In this document: positions 56,201-64,000 of the stretch, one piece after another
How the letters are laid out: every line of letters begins with the position of its first letter
Position numbering within the stretch: the stretch's first letter is position 1
Source of the DNA: Porphyra umbilicalis
Taxonomy: Eukaryota; Rhodophyta; Bangiophyceae; Bangiales; Bangiaceae
Assembly (NCBI GenBank): GCA_002049455.2
Contig: KV918961.1
Span: 79,575 to 143,574 of the forward strand
DNA: 64,000 bases
Direction: 5' to 3'
Notes under the pieces: model-generated
Database searches by the model: none
Told to the model about the DNA's origin: nothing
The model's input: only the letters and a program-made list of their open reading frames with translations
Program-made: the position numbers and the translations under genes

Positions 56201-57780
56201 GCCGCCAACTCGGTGCGCGTGGCGGTGAGCGACGCGAGCTCCGCGTCTGCCGCCGCCGCCTCGGCAGTCGCCTTGTCGAGCGCCGCCTGGTCGGATGCCA
56301 GCCGGGCAGCGAGCAACCGCCGCTCCGTCGCCGCACCCGCCGCCCGCGGGGCAGCGTCCCGCAGCTCGGCTTCCGTGCGGGCGGTGCGGCGGGCGAGCGC
56401 CGAGCGCTCCCGGCGGGCGACTTCCACCGCCCGCCGCAGGGCGGCCAGGCCGCCCGTGTCGGCGGCGGCGGTCGCCGCCGCGAGGCGGGTCGTCAAGTCG
56501 GCTGCCTCGGCGTCGGCCGACCGCACCTCGGCGTCGAGGTGGTAGAGGCGGAAGAGGGCGCCCTCGGTGCGCGTCGACGCCAGCTGCGCGCGGAGGGCTT
56601 CGTAGCGGGCTACCTCACGCTCCTGCTCCTTGTATTGGCGGCGTTCGGCGGCGAGCGCTTTGCGCTTGTTGTGGAGCTCCACGACCGCATCGTCGGCCGC
56701 GTCGCGCGCGTCGCGGGCGGCAATGTAGGCAGCTCGGTGGGTGGCGCTGCCCGACACGTCCTCAAAGAGGGTGGTGAGATCCTTGGGACTCTTGGAGGCA
56801 ATGCCCTCCACCTGTAAGGCGAGTTGTGCAACGCACCAACGGCCCAGTCGGAAGGTCAAGAGAGCAACCGAAAACAAGGCCAACCCGCCCCTCCACCTCC
56901 TGGTCCCACGCCCGTTAATGCCCAGTGCCGTTTGCAGTACACTGCTTCCCATCCGCCTCAGCGGGGAGCCCGCTGAGGCGGGGAGCCCCTCACGACACAC
57001 GGGCAATCCCCACTCTGCCCTGCCACCCTGGAACCTCCACCAAAGACCTCACCAAGCAGCACCCCCCCCCTTCCCCCCACCCGCGGACAGCCTCTTCCCG
57101 TCACCCCATCAGAAGCTCCCCCCGCCCAAACGCACCTCGTTTTGGAACACCAAAAAGTTGCGCGCGCGCACAATCACCCCAATAGCCGCGAGCGCCGCGT
57201 GGTAAGCGTCCACCCCCACCACCACGCCGTCCACGCGGTACGTTGAGGCGCCCTTGAGACCGACCGACCGCGAAAAAGCCGTCTCCTTGGCCGCATCGTC
57301 CACATAAACGAGCGTCACGACCGCCCGCCGGGCGGTCGGCGCGGGGGCCCTGGCCGCCGCCAACCGCCCGGCCGCCCGCCGCGACCGGCCGGCGGCGGTG
57401 CCACCACCCCCGCCGCCGCCGCCGCCGCCGCCGCCCGCGTCGCTGTCATCGTCGGCGTCACTGCCGTCCTCCTCGTCGTCCGTGTCTACCTCCGAGCCGT
57501 CTGCGGCGGCGGCGCCGCGGCGGCGCCCACGCCCACCCCCGCCCGCCGCCGCGGCGGCGCCCTCATCGTCGCCCGGCGGGCGGTAGATGAGGTCGCGGAG
57601 CGCGGCGCCGCGCAGGTGCGCCGTGCGGACGCCGAGGACAAAGGAGATGGCGTCCATGAGGTTGCTCTTGCCGCTCCCATTGCTGCCAATGATGGCGGTG
57701 AAGCCGGCAAACGGGCCGACCGTGACGGTGCCGCCAAAGGATTTGAAGTCGGTCAGCTCCAGGCGGGCCAAGCGGCCCAT
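53234..57780 (-). CDS. SMC1: SMC1, cohesin core ATPase subunit
   Basis: About 1,400 residues. Exon 1 (57136-57780) starts MGRLARLELTDFKSFGG, the typical SMC1 N-terminus, with Walker A IGSNGSGKSN at 32-39, and ends FLVFQNE. Intron 56812-57135 (donor GTGCGT, acceptor TTACAG). Exon 2 resumes VEGIASKSPKDLTTLFEDVS, then a long Ala/Arg/Glu coiled coil, the hinge (YPGVRGRLADLCRP, VCLGRQMEAVVVDS, KVVTLDGTLLAKSGFMTGGG), a second coiled coil, and the C-terminal head with signature LSGGERSVAALALL and Walker B FFVLDEVDAALD. Cohesin holds sister chromatids. Odd points: an acidic/Gly-rich insert at about residues 70-155 in the N-head; an acidic insert (AEEEEEEASSDTADGNDDD) before the C-head; and a frame change at a 15-C run (54389-54403), after which the family sequence continues, probably a homopolymer error. 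Confidence 0.93.
56953..56981. repeat. 13-bp perfect hairpin in the SMC1 intron
   Basis: CCGCCTCAGCGGG, loop GAG, CCCGCTGAGGCGG. It sits mid-intron on the minus-strand transcript and would bring splice sites closer if folded. Confidence 0.65.
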
Positions 57781-58366
57781 GGGGAGGTAGGGGGAAAGGG
57801 GGAAAGGGGGAAAGGGATTCGACCACGGCGGACCACCAGCACCAGTGCAATCAAGGGGACTACAGATGAACAAGTAGGAAAGGTATCAGGCAGAGGCGCG
57901 TCGCCGCCACGCTGGCGCCGTGCCACCGCGGCGCGGCCGCGCGGCCGACACCACCGACAATGGTCGACGCGCGCCAACGCCGTGCGGCGCGGTGCAGCGC
58001 GGCATCGGAGCTGAAACGGGCGGAGGACGATGCAACCTGATTTCGCGCCAGAATTAATTCCTTTCGCCCAACCTGCAAAGTTGCTTTCAGTGTAACTGCA
58101 TGGCTTGACGACTTGCTGTCCATTCAGCTGTCGCTCTCCGACCCAGGTCTGATCGTTTTGGACCCCTGTCTCGTGCAAGGCCGTGGCTGTCCAGCCTGCA
58201 TGCAACGAGCGTGCGACTGAGGTGGCGTTGGGCGTCGAGACCACAGTGTTTATAGCGCGCTCGCGTGCCGACGCCCTCTGGGCACGTTGCGGTTCCCGTC
58301 CCCCTACGTTCATACATTGTTCGTCTCTCTATCTCTTTTTTTATCTCCTTTGTCCCCCACGCCCGG
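57781..58366. other. Divergent intergenic region between SMC1 and TPM-RING genes
   Basis: A purine-rich GGGGGAAAGGGGGAAAGGGG tract just upstream of the SMC1 ATG and a pyrimidine-rich tract just upstream of the TPM-RING ATG. No gene seen; both promoters expected. Confidence 0.5.
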
Positions 58367-60046
58367 ATGGACGCCCGCCGCACGCGGCCGGCGGGCGGTT
58401 CCCCACGCCGCCCGTCCCCCACGACGGCGGCGCCCGTCGCCGCCGACACCGCCACCCCGCTCGCCCAGGGGCGCACCCTGCGGTGGTTGGCCGCCGCCAC
58501 CACCGCCGCCGCCGCGGCAGCGCTGCTGCTGCTCCCCCCGCCGCCGCCGCGGCGGTGCGCTCCGCGTCTGGTGGCACGCCCTCCGCGGCGGTCGCCAACC
58601 CCCTGACCGCCCCCACCGCGTGCGGGCGCCCCCACGCGTCGGTCTTGTGCGACCCCGACGGGCTCCTGCCGCCGTCTGCGGCGGCCATTGTCGATGGCCT
58701 CGCCATGCGCATCCGCCGCGCCGAGCCGCCCTACGGCGCGGCCGTGTGTGGGGACGGCCAGCCGGCGGTGCCGGCCGACGCGCCGCCAGACACGGCGCGG
58801 GGCTACCAGCTCGGCGTCGTTGTGGTGAACCGCGCCGACCTGTCGGCCGGGGCGCCACCGGGCGGTGACACGCTCGGCGCGTATGCGCGGCGGGTGTACG
58901 ACACGTGGGGCGTCGGTGACGCCGGCTGCGGCAATGGGGTGCTCCTGCTCCTCAGCCTCGGCGACCGCAAGCTGTTTCTTGTCACGGGCGCGGGCGCCAA
59001 GCTGGGGCTGACCGAACCCCGCATCGACGAGGTGTACGCGGTGATGCGGCCGGCGCTGCGCGCCGACGCGCCGGGCAAGGCCGTCGAGGCGGGCGTGGAC
59101 GCCATTGGGCGGTACCTCGCGTCGGCTGCTACCGCCGCCGCCGCCGCCGCCGACGACGAGGACGGTGACGGCGGCGGTGGTGGCGGCGGCTTTCTCTTTC
59201 CGCTGGGCCTCTTTGGCATCGCCGCGGGGGCCATTGCGCTTTCCGGCCGCCGCGCCGAGGCGCGCAAGCGCGCCCGCTACGCCGCCTTTCGGTCGGCGCT
59301 GCGGCGCACCGACGACGACCGGTCGGCGGCGCTCGCCAACCGGTACGAGGCCCGCTCCTGCGCGATTTGTTTGCAAGACTTTCCGCGCCCCGGTGGCGGG
59401 GGGCGGGGCGCGCCCCCGCCATCGCCGCCGGTGGCGGCGGCCCCTCGGCCGACGCGGCGGCGGCGCCGCTGACCGCCGCTGGTGCGTCGTCGGTGGCGGC
59501 GGCGGCGGCGGCCGGTGGCGGCAGCGGCGGCGGAGCGGCCGCCGCTGCCAGGGAGGAGGCGGCGCGGCAGCCGCGCACGCTCGGCTGCGGCCACGTCTTT
59601 TGCGACGGGTGCATCAGCGCCTGGGTCGCCGCCGACCACGGCACGTGCCCCATCTGCCGCGCGCCCGTCACGGACGCGCCCGCCGGCGGGGCGGGTGCCA
59701 CCGCCGGCGCGGGCGCGTCGTCCTCGTCGGCCGCGGGCGGCGCGGGTGCGGCGGCGGGGGCGGCGGGGGTGGCGGGCGGCCACGGCTGGGCCGCCTTCCG
59801 CCCCGAACTGTCCTTCCGCGCGCGCCGCCTGCGGACGCTCTACCCCGAGTACGTGCCGCCGGCGCTGTTTGACACGTGGGAGCGGGAGCAGTACCACCAG
59901 CCGCTGGGCGTCGCCGCCGCGGTCGTCGGGCTGTCGGCGGCGACGCGCGCGTCGGCGCTGGCAGAGGGGGGGGGGGGTGGGCGTCGGGCACCTCGTTTGG
60001 GGGGGGGTCCTCGGGGGGGGGGGGGGGGCACGGGGGGAGCTGGTAG
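58367..60046 (+). CDS. TPM-domain and RING-finger fusion protein
   Basis: Read in order across two frame changes at C/G-rich runs (near 58525-58560 and 59395-59420). An N-terminal hydrophobic segment (LRWLAAATTAAAAAALLLL) may be a signal anchor. A TPM (TLP18.3/Psb32/MOLO-1) domain follows: SVLCDPDGLLPPSAAAIVDG, YQLGVVVVNRADL, RVYDTWGVGDAGCGNGVLLL, LGDRKLFLVTGAGAKLGLTE, AVEAGVDAIGRYL. A hydrophobic segment GGGFLFPLGLFGIAAGAIAL, then a RING finger: CAIC, a roughly 60-residue Ala/Gly insert, then LGCGHVFCDGCISAWVA and CPICRAPV. C-terminus in a third frame: WASGTSFGGGSSGGGG...GGSW and stop at 60044, the Gly/Ser/Trp ending usual in TPM membrane proteins. Probably a membrane-anchored E3 ubiquitin ligase; substrate and compartment unknown. 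Confidence 0.78.
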
Positions 60047-60631
60047 CGCCACCCGCCTAGGGGGGTGTGGGGGACAGACGCGGGCGCAGGCTGCCGACCA
60101 CCGTCGTTGCACACTGAATCGTAGGGGGCTGGCCCGTCCAGCCCCTCGTGTTCCCTACAAACCCGCGACCCTGCGTGACCTGATGAGCGCCGCGCGTGCT
60201 TGCCCTGCAGGGCGGGGTCCTTTGTACACACGCGACGAGCGCGCCCCGCCTTGCCCCCGTACCCACACACCGTGCCACAGCAAAGCCCACCGCCGGCGGC
60301 CATCCCCGTGGGTCGGCGAGTCGGCACCGAGCAGGCCTGGTCGGCCGCCGCCGGCGTGGCGGGGCGACCGACCAGCGGCGGCCAGCAGCCAGCGGGTGGC
60401 CCCACAACCGCCCGCGCCAGGCCGACGCCCCCGCCGCACGGCGCGGCGGCACTCGCGCCGCGGGCGGCAAGCCCCCCGCCGGCCCCAGCCGCCACGCAAA
60501 CCGTCGGTCTGGCCGACACCTCGCCCACGCACACCAACGCCCCACTATGCCCGCGGGTGGCCCCGGCACAAGCCGTCACGGTCGCCCCCGCGCGCCGCCG
60601 CCAGCGGCGCCCCCGCCGTCCACCACCGACG
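60047..60631. other. Convergent 3' intergenic region
   Basis: Between TPM-RING (+) and the small membrane-protein gene (-). No recognisable gene; open frames are shadows of GC-rich sequence. Confidence 0.5.
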
Positions 60632-61404
60632 CTAGGCCCACGGCCGCGCGGCGGCCGCCGTCTGGCGCAGGCGCCGCACCCGGCCGCCGCCGTGCGTCTC
60701 GACCCGCCGCCGCTGCAGGCGCCGCCGCCGCCGCCGCCGCCGACGCCGACGCCGGCGCCGTCGTGCGGCCGCGCGGCGCGGCCGCCGCCAGGCCCGCCCC
60801 CCCCCCCCAGCCGCCGCACCGCCCGGCGGCGTCACGCGCACAGCCGCCGCCCCGTCAATGGCGGGTGGGGCGCCACGAGCCCCCCCCTCCACCGTCGGCG
60901 GCGGCAGCGCGCCCGCCGGCGACCGGGCGGCAAGGCGCTTGGCGCGCCGCTTGGCGGCCGCCGCCGCCTTGGCGCGCCCCGCGGCGGCGGCGGCGGCCGC
61001 GTCGGCGGCCGCCCGCTGCGCGCGCCACAGGCGGAGGTCCATGAGGCCCCCGCGGTAGGTTGTGTAGCCGGCAGTGACAAAGAGCCCAATCTGTCGCGCG
61101 GGGCAGGGGGGGGGGGGGGAGGGGGGTGGGGGGGGGGGGGGGACGGACGACGCCGCACCGGCCGGCGAGCCGCGCCCGCCCGCGGGGCACGCGCGTTTGC
61201 AAAGAGGGAGGACAGGGGGGCACCCGCGTCAGCAGTGTGTCGGGTGCCGTAAGCGGCGGTGGCGTGGCGGCGTGCGCGCGCGCGCGCGCGCGGGCGGGCG
61301 GCAGGCGGCGGGCGGCGGGCGGACCGGGGACCCCACCGCGGGGGACAACGTACGTAGAGGACGGCGGGGGATTGGAGGATGGAGGTGAGGAGGCCAATCG
61401 CCAT
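60632..61404 (-). CDS. Small hypothetical single-span membrane protein
   Basis: I do not recognise the family. Exon 1 (61354-61404) encodes MAIGLLTSILQSPAVLY; donor GTACGT matches the other introns here; acceptor GCGACAG at 61091; exon 2 (60632-61090) resumes IGLFVTAGYTTYRGGLMDLR in phase 0. The joined sequence gives one hydrophobic span of about 25 residues interrupted by the exon junction, followed by a basic Ala/Lys/Arg helix (GRAKAAAAAKRRAKRLAAR) and a Pro/Arg-rich tail whose frame is unreliable. Total about 169 residues as read. Divergent from the YqeY-type gene 410 bp away. The exon junction restoring a continuous hydrophobic helix is the main reason for calling it. Confidence 0.5.
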
Positions 61405-61813
61405 GGCGGGGGGGTGGGCCGGCGGATGGCACGGCGGGTCGTCCACAGCGGCGGCGGCGGCGGCGGCGCCGCCGCGCACGGGCGCACGAGCGCCGGTGGC
61501 GGGCGCGGGCGCGGCGCGGCGGGCCGCGGTCCCGACGGCGGCAGCGACGACGGGCGTGACGACGCGGCTTGGCGCACCGCACTTTAGCGGAAAAATGGCG
61601 GATCAAGGTTTCCAAATCTGGTGGTGGACGCGAAGAATCTCCGTGGCCGACCGCCACCCCCGCGCCTCGGTGTCCGCAGGCCGCCCGGTGCACGACGACC
61701 ACCCGCCGCTGCGCTTTGCCATTGCCTGGTGCTTCCACCCCCCCCCTGCCCCTCCTCCTTCCCATTTGTTTTCACGACCGTGCCGCACGGCGACCCCCCC
61801 CCCCCCCCCGACC
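61405..61813. promoter_or_regulatory. Divergent promoter region, small membrane-protein and YqeY genes
   Basis: A 409-bp region with an AT-richer centre (GCGGAAAAATGGCGGATCAA near 61589) and C-rich flank before the YqeY ATG. No specific element can be assigned. Confidence 0.35.
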
Positions 61814-62753
61814 ATGGCACGCGTCGCCTTCCTCACCGCCGCCTGGTCGTCGGCCGTCCGCGCCGGCAGCCGCCCCCCTGCGGGTGCGCTTGGCGCGTCG
61901 GCCTTTGTCGTCCGCACCCCCCCCCGGCGGCCGCCGCGGCGGCGGCGGCGGCGGCCGGCGGCCGGCGGCGGGTCGCCGCCACCACCCCCCCCCCGCGCAT
62001 GGGCATTGCCACGGACGTGACGGAGCGGATGAAGGTGGCGATGAAGGCCAAGGACGCGGACACGCTGCGGGTGCTCCGCAACATGCGCGCCGCGTTTTTG
62101 ACCGCCCAAAAGGAAACGGGGGCGGACACGCTCGACGACGCGGCGGCGGTGGCGTGCCTCAAGCGGCTCGTCAAGCAGCGGAATCAGAGCATTGAGATGT
62201 ACGAGACGGGGGGGCGCACGGATTTGGCAGAGGTACGTTGGGGGGGAAGGGCGGGGGGGGTGGTCGGGGGGCGGGGGGGGGGGGGCAGGCGATGAGGAAA
62301 GTGGCAATACGTGGCTGTCGTTGATGGGGCACCGTCAACGCGCACGGTGCGCTCTCCCGGCGCAATCTGGCGGAGTTGGTGTCGCCGTTGAGGCGGCCGG
62401 ATGCAGTCCGACTCACGCCTGCCCCTGTGATTGCCCCGACGCATGCTCCCCGTGAGTCTCGGTGTGCGGTCGCTGCCACTCGGCGCCTTGCGTTCGTGTC
62501 TTGCCACTGGTCCGGCCGCCCCTTGCTCCTCACCCAGGCGGAGAAGTTTGAGCTCTCCCTCATCCAAACCTACCTGCCGTCCACCGCCGACGAGGCGACG
62601 ACGCGCGGGTGGGTGGAGGAGGCGATTGCGGCCATTGGGGCGACCAAGCCGGGCGACGTTGGCAAAGTCATGGGCGCGGTCATGAAGGGCCACCGGTCCG
62701 AAGTCGACGGGGCGCTCGTCAAGAAGGTGGCGGCGGAGCTGCTGAGCGCCTAG
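61814..62753 (+). CDS. YqeY/GatB_Yqey-domain protein with organelle presequence
   Basis: The N-terminus MARVAFLTAAWSSAVRAGSR is basic, acid-free and amphipathic, like a mitochondrial presequence, then a poly-Arg/Pro linker. A C run just before 61997 changes frame into the domain: MGIATDVTERMKVAMKAKDA, TLRVLRNMRAAFLTAQKE, ACLKRLVKQRNQSIEMYETG. Intron 62233-62537 (donor GTACGT, acceptor CACCCAG). Exon 2: AEKFELSLIQTYLPSTADEA and GDVGKVMGAVMKGHRSEVDG, the conserved YqeY C-terminal half, stop at 62751. The same fold forms the tail of GatB in the tRNA-Gln amidotransferase; free YqeY proteins are thought to have tRNA-related roles that are not proven. An alternative is initiation at the in-frame ATG 61999, giving a cytosolic form without presequence. 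Confidence 0.85.
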
Positions 62754-64000
62754 GCCACACGGGGCTCGCGCGCGCGTCGTCGGCGGTCCGTGGGGTTGGG
62801 TGGCCCCCGTGGCACGCCGGCGGGGGTGGGGCGGCAGCCTCGAGGTCGCGACGTGAGGGGGTGTCGTGGACGGGACGGCGCGTGCGTGCTTGTTCCATGC
62901 GGCGTTGGGTCCACGTTGGGTGATGCGTGCTCGTTGCTCCCCGCACGGCGGGCAGACGACGCGCGTAAGGCAGCATTAGGCTGTAGATGTTTGCGACGCG
63001 CGCTCCACCGTGCTATTGTTCCCCGATGCTTGCCGTGCGGCAGCTCTCCAACGATGCGGGTCGTCCCAGGTGGCGACGTGCCGGCAGACCCAAAGGACGC
63101 GCTGCCACTCTACTTCTTCCGGCCACCTCTGTTCAGGATGACCTCCCGCTCTGCCAAACACTCACCGCCGCGGCAGCTGTGCAGTACTCATCGACGCGTG
63201 CAGACGCGCACAGTCGGGCAGCGGACGCGCGCCAGGTGGCGTTGCGCTGTTTCCTTACAACGAGCGTGTGACATGGCAGAACACCAGCCCTGTGGCAGCA
63301 CGACCGGACGTGTCTTGGTCAAGCACGTAGTCGAGCACGGATGACCCTCCGTCCGTGCCAGTGTGTGCTTTGATCAAATGATGATTTTTTTGTTTTCTTA
63401 ATTTCGGCACGGTGAAGTCACGATGCAGATAACATCCATTCCGTCGGCTTCTGCCGGTCGACCAATGGGAAGTTGACTGGTCTCTTCTCTTGAATTTGAG
63501 AATATCGGCCAAAGTTGACTCGATAGGTACACTTGCCCAATTTAGGATGCTTTCGCAAGCGTGCTTGCGGTCGTCGGAGCAGCTCCACCGTACGGTGGAG
63601 CGACGTCGCCGCGCGTCTCGGCACCCGCCCCCGCGCCGCCGCGCCGCCGGTGGCCGCCCGCGGCTGGCGGCGGGCGCGCCGCGCCCCGCCGCCGCACCAA
63701 ACCGCCGGCACCGCGACCGCCCCCCCCCCCTCTCCCCGTCTCCCTCCCCCGACGCGCCCGCCGTCGACCGCCGCCTCGGCGCGCGCGTGTCCCCCCCGCG
63801 GCGCCCGCCGCCCGCGGCGGGGGCGGCCCATGGCGGGGGCTCCCCCCCCCCGGCGGCGGCGGCGGCGGGGGCGGGGGTGCCCCCCTCCCCCCCTCTGCGC
63901 CCCCCCCGCCCCCCCCGGCTACTATGCGAGCCTGTCCCCCACATCCCCCCCCGTAACACTGACCACCACCGTCGGCCGGGGCGCGGCCGCCCCCCCCCCC
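62754..64000. other. Terminal region without a supported gene
   Basis: Mixed composition to 63,600, with T-rich TTTTTTTGTTTTCTTAATTT near 63385-63404, then extremely C-rich to the window edge. No domain recognised. A gene could begin or end beyond the edge. Confidence 0.5.
63582..63601. repeat. 20-bp perfect palindrome
   Basis: GCTCCACCGTACGGTGGAGC is its own reverse complement, at the boundary between balanced and C-rich sequence. A nearby CGCAAGC/GCTTGCG pair (63554-63569) forms another small stem. Confidence 0.6.

Noticed and set aside
63255-63959. 234-codon frame at the right edge
   Set aside because: The 5' part is GC-run derived and the 3' part has no similarity; no splice evidence.
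1-64000. tRNA, rRNA or snRNA genes
   Set aside because: Scanned by eye for conserved stems and TTCGA-type loops; nothing convincing. A tRNAscan/Infernal run would be decisive.

Overview
This window looks like nuclear DNA of a very GC-rich eukaryotic alga, most likely a bangiophyte red alga (Porphyra/Pyropia-like). The reasons are: genes with no intron or one short intron; very long C/G homopolymers and Ala/Gly/Pro-rich coding sequence; a small thylakoid-type precursor starting MAFV, the red-algal style of plastid transit peptide; and clearly eukaryotic genes (SMC1 cohesin, GAR1, Sgf11, ATAD2/Yta7, ER Hsp170). The taxon is inferred from these features and was not tested by any search.

Layout, left to right: GC-rich filler (1-2.4 kb); CAMK-type kinase (+); GT-B glycosyltransferase (-); ATAD2/Yta7-like AAA-bromodomain protein (-); phosphate acetyltransferase (+); degenerate ARF/ARL-type GTPase (+); Sgf11-like SAGA zinc-finger protein (-). 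From about 26 to 35.7 kb the sequence is visibly less GC-rich and gene-poor. It holds two 136-bp palindromic MITEs, a 381-bp hAT-like element, the small thylakoid protein gene (+) and a YeeZ/epimerase-type SDR gene (-). After that come a PHO80/P-U-type cyclin with a polyQ tract (+); HYOU1/GRP170 (-) and GAR1 (+) transcribed divergently; a PH-domain CAMK kinase (-); a second hAT-like element; a HAD phosphatase (-); a DUF962/Mpo1-like membrane protein (+); SMC1 (-); a TPM-RING fusion (+); a small unknown membrane protein (-); and a YqeY/GatB-domain protein (+).

Eleven introns can be placed by protein continuity. All begin GT(A/G)CG, with C rather than A at +4, and ten of eleven begin GTRCGT. 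This is the most coherent genome-level signal in the window and predicts a compensating change in U1 snRNA.

Many long C/G runs coincide with places where a recognisable protein moves to another frame (both kinases, ATAD2, Pta, SMC1, TPM-RING, YqeY, Sgf11-like, and the end of the ARL). I read these mostly as homopolymer-length errors in the assembly rather than pseudogenes, because conserved sequence resumes at once on the other side. The genes are unrelated housekeeping functions (signalling, chromatin, ER folding, rRNA modification, carbon metabolism); no operon-like co-function is evident, apart from the possible shared promoter of HYOU1 and GAR1.
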